Source of the DNA: Algisphaera agarilytica | GTDB taxonomy: Bacteria; Planctomycetota; Phycisphaerae; Phycisphaerales; Phycisphaeraceae | Assembly (NCBI RefSeq): GCF_014207595.1 | Contig: NZ_JACHGY010000001.1 | Coordinates: forward strand, 1,940,909 to 2,004,908 | Direction of reading: 5' to 3' | DNA: 64,000 nt | Notes under the pieces: model-generated | Told to the model about the DNA's origin: nothing | Database searches by the model: none | What the model saw: the letters and a program-made list of their open reading frames with translations, nothing else | In this document: one piece after another, positions 26,481-34,326 of the stretch | Numbering within the stretch: position 1 is the first letter of the stretch | Layout of the letters: each line of letters begins with the position of its first letter | Position numbers and translations under genes: made by a program

Positions 26481-27698
26481 TCAGAACGACTCGACGACCG
26501 GCAAATCGCCCACAATGGGGCCGGCGTAGTCGCGGAAGCTTTCCGCGATGTCGCAGCCGTCGAGGATGTACTTCGGATCGAGGTGCTGGGTCAGGGCGGC
26601 GACCTCTTTGATCTCGATACGTTTGTACTCGATCTCGTAGGCGTCGCCGGGCTTGCGGATCATGGCGATCGAGCCGGACTTGTGCTCGCCGGCGAGGGCG
26701 TGCTTCACGGCTTCGCGGCCGCACTGACGGGCCTCGGCCTGGTCGACGGCGCTGGCGCAACCGACGAACGAGCGTTGCAGGTAGCCGAAGGTGTCGGCGC
26801 GGACGCGGAGTTTTTGGCCGAGCTTTTCGCCGAGCTTGGTCTTGATGAGGCCGGCCAGTAGGTCGCCCAGGGCGCCGGTGCCCGAGAGCTGGACGTTGCC
26901 GTGGGCATCTTTCTCGACTTCGTCCTGGAGCTTGGTCATCATCGGGTTGCCGTCGGAATCGTGGATGCCTTCGGAGACGGCGATGAGGCAGCGGCCGTGC
27001 TGGGTGTAGACGCGTTCGACGTCGGCGAGGAACTTCTCCTCGCTGAAGTCGGCCTCGGGGACGTAGATCAGGTGCGGACCGTCGTTCTTGCCTTCGCGGC
27101 GGCCGAGCATGGACGCGGCGGTGAGGAAGCCGGCGTGGCGGCCCATGACGATGTTGATCTTGATGCCGGGGAGCGCGGCGTTGTCGAGGTTGTCACCCAT
27201 GAAGGCCTGGGCGACGAACTTGGCGGCGCTGCCGAAGCCGGGGGTGTGGTCGTTGACCATGAGGTCGTTGTCGATGGTCTTGGGCACGTGGTAGGCGGTA
27301 AGGTCGTAGCCCTGCTCGGCGGCCATCTCGGCGATGATGCGGCAGGTGTCGGAGCTGTCGTTGCCGCCGGCGTAGAAGAAGTAGTGCACGTCCTGCTTGG
27401 CGAAGCTCTCGAAGATGCGCTTGCAGTAGGCGGCGTCGGGCTTGTCGCGGGACGAGCCGAGGGCCGACGACGGGGTGTCGGCGATGCGGTCGAGGAAGTC
27501 CTGGGTGCGGGTGGTCAGGTCGATGTAGTCGTCCTTGACCATGCCGGCGACGGCGTGGTGAGCCCCGAGGATCTTGTTGACCTTGCCTTCGCCGGCGGCG
27601 ATGGAGGCCTGCAGCGCTTCGACGACGCCGACGAGGGACTGGTTGATGACGGCGGTGGGGCCGCCGGACTGGCCGATGACGGCGTTTCCTGCACTCAT
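26481..27698 (-). CDS. 6-phosphofructokinase, probably pyrophosphate-dependent
   Basis: The 405-residue enzyme phosphorylates fructose 6-phosphate. It has GQSGGPTAVINQSL at the N-terminus, YAGGNDSSDTC near residue 110 and VPKTIDNDLM, the catalytic PKTIDND motif. The GGNDS form, in place of the GGDGS of ATP-dependent enzymes, is typical of PPi-dependent or related clades, so PPi is the likely donor. It is cytoplasmic and glycolytic. The ATG at 27698 follows a GGAG box by eight bases; the frame is open further upstream but without homology. The gene stands alone. Confidence 0.9.
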   Translation of the reverse strand: MSAGNAVIGQSGGPTAVINQSLVGVVEALQASIAAGEGKVNKILGAHHAVAGMVKDDYIDLTTRTQDFLDRIADTPSSALGSSRDKPDAAYCKRIFESFAKQDVHYFFYAGGNDSSDTCRIIAEMAAEQGYDLTAYHVPKTIDNDLMVNDHTPGFGSAAKFVAQAFMGDNLDNAALPGIKINIVMGRHAGFLTAASMLGRREGKNDGPHLIYVPEADFSEEKFLADVERVYTQHGRCLIAVSEGIHDSDGNPMMTKLQDEVEKDAHGNVQLSGTGALGDLLAGLIKTKLGEKLGQKLRVRADTFGYLQRSFVGCASAVDQAEARQCGREAVKHALAGEHKSGSIAMIRKPGDAYEIEYKRIEIKEVAALTQHLDPKYILDGCDIAESFRDYAGPIVGDLPVVESF

Positions 27699-27827
27699 TC
27701 GAGACGCTCCGGGGAACGGGGTGGGGGTGGGGTCAAACCGGGCCAAAACGATGGCCGGGCGCGGCATTCTATGAGAATGGCTCGGGGGTCACAAAGCGAA
27801 GGTTGAAGGTGCGGATTGTTGGTTTTA

Positions 27828-27943
27828 CCCCTCCCCCTTGAGGGGGAGGTCGGGTGGGGGTGATGGGCCGTTATGGGTTTGCGAAGTGATCTGAATCTTC
27901 GATGCCTCGGCACCCTCCCCTAGCCCCTCCCTCAAGGGAGGGG
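27828..27943. repeat. Paired inverted hairpins, C/G-rich (REPIN-like)
   Basis: CCTCCCCC-TTGA-GGGGGAGG (27830-27849) and CCCCTCCC-TCAA-GGGAGGGG (27924-27943) are hairpins in opposite orientation. Their flanks also match inversely (GGGTGGGGGTG after the first, CACCCTCCCCTA before the second). They lie between the phosphofructokinase start and the rhomboid stop. Confidence 0.8.
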
Positions 27944-27969
27944 AATCAAACCGAAATCCACATCAAGAG

Positions 27970-29214
27970 TTACGCGATCCCGGACAACGCCTGGTCGGCG
28001 AGGGCCTGTTCGCTGGAGCTCAGGCTTGAGCGGGCGGCCTTGAGTAGTTCGCGGGCCCGGTCGGGTTGCCGGAGGTAGCGGGCGTAGATCAGGCCGAGGA
28101 TCAGCTTGATCTGAGACTGCTGGCCGTAGTCGCGGTAGGTGTCGAGGAACAGCTCGTACGCGCGGGCTGCGGTGTCGTATCGACCTTCGGCCATGAGCTG
28201 GTTGGCCAGATCGAGCTGCGTGGTCTGGGGCATCACTTGCCGGGGGTGGTTCTCCAGCAGAGCGGTGTAACGCTCGGCGGCCAACGCCATGTCCTGGTCG
28301 GCGGCGGCCTTGGAGACCTCGCCACGCCGCTGCATGAGGTCTTGGTCCATGGGCGACGGCGCGGGGACGGCCGCAGCCGAGCCGGCCTCGGTATGGGAGG
28401 TGTCGGCCGCTTGCTCGTGTTCCCAGGGCTTGAATCCTTCGGCGGCGAGGCGTTTGAACTGCGAGCGACGCCGTTTCTGCTCGATCAGCGCGAGCAGGTC
28501 ATACGGCTCGCGCGGCAGCAGACGCGTGAGCAGCATTGCCATCCCGATGATGAAGCCGTAGAGGTAGCCCGCGAGGTGGGCGACGTAGGCGGTGTTGCCG
28601 TAGCCGCTGAAGTGGAAGACCAGGTCGAGCACAACACGGAACAGGATCAGCACCATCGAGGAGATGACAAAGCTTCCGAAGAAAATCAGCAGCCAGTACG
28701 CGATGGTGACGTTGGACAGGGGGAACAGCGCAAGGTAGATCCCCGTGACCGCGGCAACGGAGCCGGACGCGCCGAGCACCGGGCCGGCGGTTGGGTCGGA
28801 GATGTGGGCCAGCCCGGCGAGGACACCTGCGCTGAGGTAGAAGCCCAGGTAGCCGAGCTTGCCCATGCGGTCTTCGACGGCGTTGCCGAAGACGTAGAGG
28901 AACAGCATGTTGAAGATCAGGTGCAGCGGCATGCTGATGCCCAGGAACGGCATCGGTTCGGGGCCGGCGTGCAGGAACTGGTAAGTGATGAACTGGTAGA
29001 GCCGGGTGTTGGGCTCGTCCGGCCAGAGCCACAGGCCGACACCCGGGGCGTTCTGGAAGATCTCGGGGATGCTATAGCCGCCGCCGGAATAGAGGCTGAA
29101 TTGCTGGCTGGACTGCCAGGTGAAGCCGTAGACGATGATGTTGGCCGCGATGAGGCCGTAGTTCACCCACGGGGTGCGTTTGAACTTGCGGTCGGTGCTG
29201 ATGGGGAAAAACAT
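27970..29214 (-). CDS. Rhomboid-family intramembrane serine protease with C-terminal repeat domain
   Basis: The 414-residue protein has a rhomboid core of about six or seven membrane segments: HLIFNMLFLYVFGNAVEDRMG, VLGASGSVAAVTGIYLALFP with the catalytic Ser near residue 150, and TAYVAHLAGYLYG with the catalytic His near 212. The soluble C-terminus (about 260-414) looks like TPR/alpha-solenoid helices (MALAAERYTALLENHPRQ, YDTAARAYELFLDTYRDYG, ARELLKAARSSL). Rhomboids cleave single-pass membrane proteins inside the bilayer. The gene begins three bases after the stop of the zinc-ribbon gene, so the two are translationally coupled and the partner may be a substrate or adaptor. Confidence 0.9.
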   Translation of the reverse strand: MFFPISTDRKFKRTPWVNYGLIAANIIVYGFTWQSSQQFSLYSGGGYSIPEIFQNAPGVGLWLWPDEPNTRLYQFITYQFLHAGPEPMPFLGISMPLHLIFNMLFLYVFGNAVEDRMGKLGYLGFYLSAGVLAGLAHISDPTAGPVLGASGSVAAVTGIYLALFPLSNVTIAYWLLIFFGSFVISSMVLILFRVVLDLVFHFSGYGNTAYVAHLAGYLYGFIIGMAMLLTRLLPREPYDLLALIEQKRRRSQFKRLAAEGFKPWEHEQAADTSHTEAGSAAAVPAPSPMDQDLMQRRGEVSKAAADQDMALAAERYTALLENHPRQVMPQTTQLDLANQLMAEGRYDTAARAYELFLDTYRDYGQQSQIKLILGLIYARYLRQPDRARELLKAARSSLSSSEQALADQALSGIA

Positions 29215-29217
29215 CGC

Positions 29218-29826
29218 TCAGCCGGCCCCGCCCGCGGTGTCGTCGGGTTTGCCGGGCTGGGTGGGTGGCCCGATGTTGTCGAGAGACGGATCGGCGTCCT
29301 GGGTGGCGGCATCGGGCCTGGAGATCTCGGGCAGGTCCTGCTTGTCGCCGCCGAGTACCGCGAGCCCGATTCCCGCCATGGCGACGCCCAGCGCGAGTAC
29401 GGCGATGATGAGGATGGCCATGCGCCGGTTCTGGCTCGACATCGCACCGGGGCGCTGGGTTTGCTTGAGGTTGGCGGCGGAGCGGGCGAGTTCCTGGGCG
29501 GCTTCAGTGGAGGCGAACTTGGCTTCGCGGATCGGCGGGGGCGTGCCACCAATCGTGCTGTCGCCGGGCTTGGCCTGGGGCTCGGCCTGCATCAGGTCGC
29601 TCAGGCCCGACATCCCGGTCACGCTGCTGTCCGAGCGCGGGTCGGCGGGCGGCGGGTCTTCCTGGATCGAAGGCTCGGGCGCTTCCGGCCGATTTTCCTG
29701 GCGGTGGATGTGTGACGCACTAATCCGCCAGGTGTGGCCGCAGGACGGGCATTGGGTGGCTGCGCCGACGCGCAGAAACGGCGACACGCGTTTATCTCGG
29801 CAGGATGGGCAGGCCAATTCGTACAT
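29218..29826 (-). CDS. Zinc-ribbon membrane protein coupled to rhomboid protease
   Basis: The 202-residue protein starts MYELACPSCRDKR and continues to ATQCPSCGHTWR, giving two CPSC/CPSCG knuckles of a zinc ribbon similar to MJ0042-type sequences. A long Pro/Glu-rich low-complexity linker follows (about 40-130). A single hydrophobic helix (MAILIIAVLALGVAMAGIGLAVLGG) and an acidic tail end it. The likely topology is zinc ribbon in the cytoplasm and tail outside. The family is known in planctomycetes but without assigned function. It is the first gene of a pair with the rhomboid. The ATG at 29826 begins the ribbon. Confidence 0.72.
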   Translation of the reverse strand: MYELACPSCRDKRVSPFLRVGAATQCPSCGHTWRISASHIHRQENRPEAPEPSIQEDPPPADPRSDSSVTGMSGLSDLMQAEPQAKPGDSTIGGTPPPIREAKFASTEAAQELARSAANLKQTQRPGAMSSQNRRMAILIIAVLALGVAMAGIGLAVLGGDKQDLPEISRPDAATQDADPSLDNIGPPTQPGKPDDTAGGAG

Positions 29827-29917
29827 CGGTCCACGCACTTTAGCAGCCGCCCCGCCCGACAACCAACACCGGCTACAGTCGGTTCGCAAATCGGACCCTA
29901 CGCATGCGGGGCGTCCC

Positions 29918-29923
29918 TATAAT
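29918..29923 (+). promoter_or_regulatory. -10 box of moaA, nine bases from its ATG
   Basis: A consensus TATAAT ends eight bases before the moaA ATG at 29932. The transcript would begin at or just before the start codon, so the mRNA is probably leaderless. The -35 region is weak. Confidence 0.55.
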
Positions 29924-29931
29924 CGGATCGG

Positions 29932-30999
29932 ATGTCCCTGGCCCTACCCATTCTCGATGACCTGCCCCAGCGGCCGAAGTTCGCCCAGGGGCCCCGGTCG
30001 CTTTCGGCGGTGAAGCTGCTGCGGTTGTCTTTGACCGACCGGTGCAACCTGCGGTGCGTGTACTGCATGCCCGACGACGGGGTCACGTTCTACGACCACG
30101 CCGACCTGCTCTCGGCCGACGATATCGTCGCGGTGGCCGCCGCCGCACGCGAGGCGGGCGTGACCCATTTCAAGATCACCGGCGGCGAGCCCACGCTCCG
30201 CAAAGACCTGGTCGAACTCGTCCGACGACTCGCGGCCCTGGGCCCCGAAGACCTCTCCATGACCACCAACGGCCTGCGTCTGGGCCAACGCGGCGGCCAG
30301 CTCGCCCATGAACTGCGTGAGGCCGGCCTGGACCGCATCACGGTGTCGCTCGATTCGCTGGACCCCCAGACCTTCGGGAAGATCAGCGGCGATCGCGGAT
30401 TCACCCTGGAACAGGTCTGGGCGGGGATCAATGCTGCGACCCAGGCGGGATTCGAGAAGCTCAAGCTCAACGTCGTGGTCATCGGCGGGGTCAACGACCA
30501 CGAAACCCCCGACTTCGCGGCGCTGACCCTCGAGCATCCGTGGACCGTGCGTTTTATTGAGTACATGCCTCTAGGGGAAAGTACGCTGACCCAGAGTTTG
30601 CTCGGGGCAAACACGTTCACGGTCGACAACCAGCAGATCATCCAACGCATCGAGGCGCAGCACGGCCCATTGGTGTCGGTGCATCGCGACCGCGAGCCCG
30701 GTGTCGGGCCGGCGCAGGTCTATCGGCTCGACCGCCCCGGGGTCGTGCCCGGGCGGCTGGGCTTCATCTCTGCGATGAGCCAGCCGTTCTGCGAGACGTG
30801 CAACCGTTTGCGCCTCACCGCTCGGGGGGAGTTGCGGGCCTGCCTCTTCGATGGCGGGGAGGTGGACTTGCTGCCTACCCTCCGGAGCAACGACGATCCG
30901 CAGCCCGATTTGATCCAGCTGATGGCCCGCTGCGTGGCCGAGAAACCCGAAACCCACAGCCCGCGCGGCAACCGTGCGATGTCGCAGCTGGGTGGTTGA
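29932..30999 (+). CDS. moaA: GTP 3',8-cyclase, molybdenum cofactor biosynthesis
   Basis: The 355-residue radical-SAM enzyme converts GTP to the 3',8-cyclo intermediate, the first step of molybdopterin synthesis. The SAM cluster motif is CNLRCVYC (Cys 38, 42, 45), with TGGEPTLRK for SAM binding. The second cluster motif is CETCNRLRLTARGELRAC (Cys 287, 290, 304), which binds GTP. The protein ends in MSQLGG, the functional double-Gly tail of MoaA. It is cytoplasmic. No other Moa/Moe gene lies in the window. A consensus -10 sits immediately before the ATG, and no ribosome-binding site is visible. Confidence 0.96.
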   Translation: MSLALPILDDLPQRPKFAQGPRSLSAVKLLRLSLTDRCNLRCVYCMPDDGVTFYDHADLLSADDIVAVAAAAREAGVTHFKITGGEPTLRKDLVELVRRLAALGPEDLSMTTNGLRLGQRGGQLAHELREAGLDRITVSLDSLDPQTFGKISGDRGFTLEQVWAGINAATQAGFEKLKLNVVVIGGVNDHETPDFAALTLEHPWTVRFIEYMPLGESTLTQSLLGANTFTVDNQQIIQRIEAQHGPLVSVHRDREPGVGPAQVYRLDRPGVVPGRLGFISAMSQPFCETCNRLRLTARGELRACLFDGGEVDLLPTLRSNDDPQPDLIQLMARCVAEKPETHSPRGNRAMSQLGG

Positions 31000-31002
31000 A
31001 CG

Positions 31003-31031
31003 TTGACACACACTGTTCCAGCTTCGACCAT
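31003..31031 (+). promoter_or_regulatory. Candidate promoter of the mutarotase gene
   Basis: TTGACA (31003-31008) and GACCAT (31026-31031) are 17 bases apart, with the ATG seven bases after the -10. This geometry again predicts a leaderless transcript. Confidence 0.45.
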
Positions 31032-31037
31032 ACCCCC

Positions 31038-31919
31038 ATGCCCGAATCCATACTCGAACGCGCCGAAGAGTTCAGCCTGCCCGAGGCCCTGACCGTTCAG
31101 CCCGGTGAAGGCGAGTTGCCACGGCTCCGGGTTGAGACGGATCACTGCTCCGGCGCCCAGTACCTGCATGGGGCGACTGTTACCGATTGGAAGCCCGCGG
31201 GCGAGGAGCCGGTGCTGTTTACTTCTGCTCACGCGGTCTACCGCGACGGCAAGGCGATCCGCGGCGGCGTGCCGATCTGCTTCCCGTGGTTCGGCCCGCA
31301 CCCGACCGACCCAAGCGCCCCCGCGCACGGGCTGGTCCGCACGATCCCGTGGCGGCTGACCCAGACCGCCCAAGGCCCCGCCGGCGTCGAGACGCAGATG
31401 GTGACCACCCTGGACCAGCTGCACGCCGACTATCGCGTGACGTTTGGCAAGCAGCTCACGCTGAATCTGACGGTGACCAATATCGCCGATACCGACCAGA
31501 CGTTTGAGGCGGCGCTGCACACCTACTTCCGCGTCGGCGATGCACGCGAGGTAACGATTGCCGGCCTCGAATACACACGGTTTATCGACAAGCTTCAAGA
31601 TATGAAGGTATGCGATCAGGGTGAGCACCCGGTGACCTTCACGGCAGAGACCGACCGTGTTTATGTCGACACCCAGGCGACCTGTGTGCTCAACGACCCG
31701 GTGATGAACCGCAAGATTAAGGTCGAAAAACTCGGCAGCCTTTCGACGGTGGTGTGGAACCCGTGGATCGGCAAGTCGCAAAGCACCGCCGACTTCGGCG
31801 ACGACGAATGGACGGGCATGTGCTGCATCGAGTCGGCCAACATCGGCGACGAAGCGGTAAGCCTGGCGCCCGGCGCTTCACACACGCTGCTGGTCAAACT
31901 CTCGGTCGAGACGCTTTGA
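31038..31919 (+). CDS. D-hexose-6-phosphate mutarotase-like aldose 1-epimerase
   Basis: The 293-residue protein belongs to the YeaD-type branch of the aldose 1-epimerase superfamily, which interconverts sugar 6-phosphate anomers. Signatures are GGVPICFPWFGPH near residue 76, the PAHGLVRTIPWRL segment with the conserved His, ALHTYFRVGD, and STVVWNPWIGKS near the C-terminus carrying the catalytic acidic region. It is cytoplasmic. It follows moaA by 38 bases but has its own promoter-like sequence. I chose the ATG at 31038 because the long upstream extension of this frame overlaps moaA. Confidence 0.85.
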   Translation: MPESILERAEEFSLPEALTVQPGEGELPRLRVETDHCSGAQYLHGATVTDWKPAGEEPVLFTSAHAVYRDGKAIRGGVPICFPWFGPHPTDPSAPAHGLVRTIPWRLTQTAQGPAGVETQMVTTLDQLHADYRVTFGKQLTLNLTVTNIADTDQTFEAALHTYFRVGDAREVTIAGLEYTRFIDKLQDMKVCDQGEHPVTFTAETDRVYVDTQATCVLNDPVMNRKIKVEKLGSLSTVVWNPWIGKSQSTADFGDDEWTGMCCIESANIGDEAVSLAPGASHTLLVKLSVETL

Positions 31920-31979
31920 TCACCTTGCCCAACTTCAGCTTGGCGGGCTAGGTTTGATGACAAGCGAAACGATTCTGAA

Positions 31980-34220
31980 CTACTGCCTCTGGATGGTTGC
32001 GCCGCCCTGCTGGCCCCCGGCGCCTTCCACCGTTTCGACCACGTTCGGCGGCTCGGGAATCGCAACGGCCGGGTCGAAGCCTGCCGCGACGACCTCGGCC
32101 GAAACCGCTTGCTCCCATCGGCGATAGGTGCGGGGCGCTAAGGGCAGGCTCTGATAGTTGATGTAGGCCGTTCGATACGCGTTGAGTCGGATAAACAGGT
32201 CGTGCTTCCGGTCGGTCATGAATTGGGCGAACGCGTCCTCGGCCATCTGCGAGAACGGCGGCAACCGGAGCCGGCCCCCGCCGACGTCGAGGCCCGTCTC
32301 GTAGCTGAATTTCTCGTTGTACATGCGGTGCACGTTCTGCGCGAGGGCGAGGTTCTGGTTGAACACTTGCATCCCGCGGACGTTGCCGGAGGCAAGGCCT
32401 TGCCGGTAGGCCTCGATAAAGCGCGAGTTGATCAGCGAGATCATGCCCGGTCGGCCCAGGTCGTCGTCGTAGATCATCCAGGCGACGAAGTCTTCTAGCG
32501 AAAGGTTTTCGTAAATCCCTCGGGTGTACGCTTGTCCGGATTCGCTGTATTCATCGATGAGTCGCTGGTAGTAGTACTCGGCCTGGGGGCGGCTGCCGTA
32601 GAGGAAGGAATACAGCACAGCTTTTTGCAGGAAGTTCTCTTCACCACCTTCAAAAGCCTCTTCTCTGATGCGTTGGCCGAGTTGTTCGTCGTTGGCCATC
32701 GCTTTGGTTTCATCGACGATCTTGAAGTAGCCCTCGATATAGTCGGGGTCGGGTAGCAGGTCGATCTGTTGGCCGGGGCGATTGAACGGGTTGAACGAGA
32801 CCGTGCCCGCGTCGCTGAGGGCCTGCATGGAGTGCAACGCCATGCGTTGGGTGTTGAGGATGTCGACCTTGCTTTCGTCGCGGAGATCGAAGTATTGCTC
32901 GACCCCCAATCGTGCCCAGTAGAGGCTGTGGGTATGGGGATGGCGCCAGTCCAGCGGCCCGTAGTGACCGGGGTAGAACGGGTCGTCTTTCTTGTTTTCC
33001 GGGATCGGAGCCATGTACTGATACATCTTCACCGGCTGCATGTGGTAGTCCTCGATGAGAACCTTGGCCCGCAGGAAAGGCAGCAACTCCCCGAGCAGCG
33101 CCTCACGCAACCCGCTGTCGAGGTCTTCGGCCTGGACCTGAAGAATCAGCGGCAAGACCTCACGGGCTTCTGGCGGCATCAGCGAATCGGGCAGGCCCTG
33201 GACGATCTCCGGCGACCGGAAGCGGAGGTACATGATGCATTTGCCAAACGCCCGCAGGGTTTTTTGGTCAAGCCCCATGCCGCGTCGACGTAGCTCGTCG
33301 ACCAAGACGCCGGCGGCGGGGTAGTCTTCTACGAACGCCGTCGCCGCGTCACGCTCGGCACGGTTGAGTTGGTCCGCGGTCGACTCCAGCAGGAGGTCCA
33401 GCCCCGCTTGGCCCTCCTCGTTACGGTCGGGAACCGTTTGTCGGATGGACCGAAGCGCTTGATCCAGCGCGACGATACCCATGTCTTGCAACGCCTCGGC
33501 CCGTTCGTTGATCTCGGGGATGACCTCCGCTTCGATCAACGCTTCCAGATCTTGGCTGACGCGGACGTTCGGGCTGTCGACCGCAAAATACCGGTCGGCC
33601 ATCACGGCGATCCGCCCCATCTCACTGATCACCCCGGCGGCGTTGAGTTGCTCGGGAGCCGCTCCGAGGAGTTCTTCCCACTCCCGGGCGAACTCACCTT
33701 TGTAGTACCAGTTCACGTCGTCGGTGCTCTGTCCGACTTTGTGGAAGAGGATCCACCCGAGCTCGCGATAGAGCCGGACGGAGTTGGGGTTGTACGGGAT
33801 GCCCTGCTCGCGGAGCAGCCGGATGCCTTTGTTGACCCAGTCGTAGCGTTCCTGCGGGGTGTAGGTCTCGACCGAAAAGTTGTAGGCCATGTTCCACGCC
33901 TGGAAGCCCCAGACCTGTGGGAAACGGGGTTGAAGGTAGGTGATCCAGGTCGCCAGGGTGTTGGCCTCGGCGAATTGGCCATCGCGCTTCATCATCTCCA
34001 TGCGGTACCACAGCGTATTGACCGCTACGCCCCGGAAACTACCCAGGCCCGCGGCGAGTAGCGCGTACTGCGGCGGGTCGGCCTGGTTGCTGTCAACCGC
34101 AAACGTGAGCTGCAGGTCCCGGCGTTGCTGGTTGATCGGGTTGATCATCAGCATGCTGCCGGTCAGCGCGACGATGATCACGAGCAGAGCAACGAGTTGG
34201 GTCAGGCGGTCTTTAGACAT
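31980..34220 (-). CDS. Large membrane-anchored envelope protein linked to an ABC-2 exporter
   Basis: The 746-residue protein has one N-terminal hydrophobic segment (LTQLVALLVIIVALTGSMLMI) that should anchor it with the bulk outside the cytoplasm. The rest is helical, with alpha-solenoid-like stretches such as LGSFRGVAVNTLWYRMEMMKRDGQFAEAN and PRFPQVWGFQAWNMAYNFSV, then a Gln-rich tail. I recognise similar proteins in planctomycete genomes beside ABC exporters but know of no assigned function. It lies downstream of the permease and ATPase genes on the same strand and may be their periplasmic partner. Length and lack of enzyme motifs argue for a structural or transport role. Confidence 0.72.
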   Translation of the reverse strand: MSKDRLTQLVALLVIIVALTGSMLMINPINQQRRDLQLTFAVDSNQADPPQYALLAAGLGSFRGVAVNTLWYRMEMMKRDGQFAEANTLATWITYLQPRFPQVWGFQAWNMAYNFSVETYTPQERYDWVNKGIRLLREQGIPYNPNSVRLYRELGWILFHKVGQSTDDVNWYYKGEFAREWEELLGAAPEQLNAAGVISEMGRIAVMADRYFAVDSPNVRVSQDLEALIEAEVIPEINERAEALQDMGIVALDQALRSIRQTVPDRNEEGQAGLDLLLESTADQLNRAERDAATAFVEDYPAAGVLVDELRRRGMGLDQKTLRAFGKCIMYLRFRSPEIVQGLPDSLMPPEAREVLPLILQVQAEDLDSGLREALLGELLPFLRAKVLIEDYHMQPVKMYQYMAPIPENKKDDPFYPGHYGPLDWRHPHTHSLYWARLGVEQYFDLRDESKVDILNTQRMALHSMQALSDAGTVSFNPFNRPGQQIDLLPDPDYIEGYFKIVDETKAMANDEQLGQRIREEAFEGGEENFLQKAVLYSFLYGSRPQAEYYYQRLIDEYSESGQAYTRGIYENLSLEDFVAWMIYDDDLGRPGMISLINSRFIEAYRQGLASGNVRGMQVFNQNLALAQNVHRMYNEKFSYETGLDVGGGRLRLPPFSQMAEDAFAQFMTDRKHDLFIRLNAYRTAYINYQSLPLAPRTYRRWEQAVSAEVVAAGFDPAVAIPEPPNVVETVEGAGGQQGGATIQRQ

Positions 34221-34226
34221 TGGGTG

Positions 34227-34325
34227 ATTTTGTGATTGGGTGATTGGGCGATCGCGAAACAGTCGTGGGTGGTGTGGGGTGCTTTAGCCAATCGCCAAAT
34301 CGCTAATTCATCCAATCACCAAACA
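34227..34325. repeat. Inverted pair of GTGATTGG-type repeats
   Basis: The left arm (about 34227-34256) contains GTGATTGGGTGATTGGGCGA. The right arm (about 34286-34325) reads, on the opposite strand, as a diverged copy (TTTGGTGATTGG and further). It fills most of the gap between the 746-residue gene and the permease, inside what otherwise looks like one operon. Confidence 0.7.
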
Positions 34326-34326
34326 A

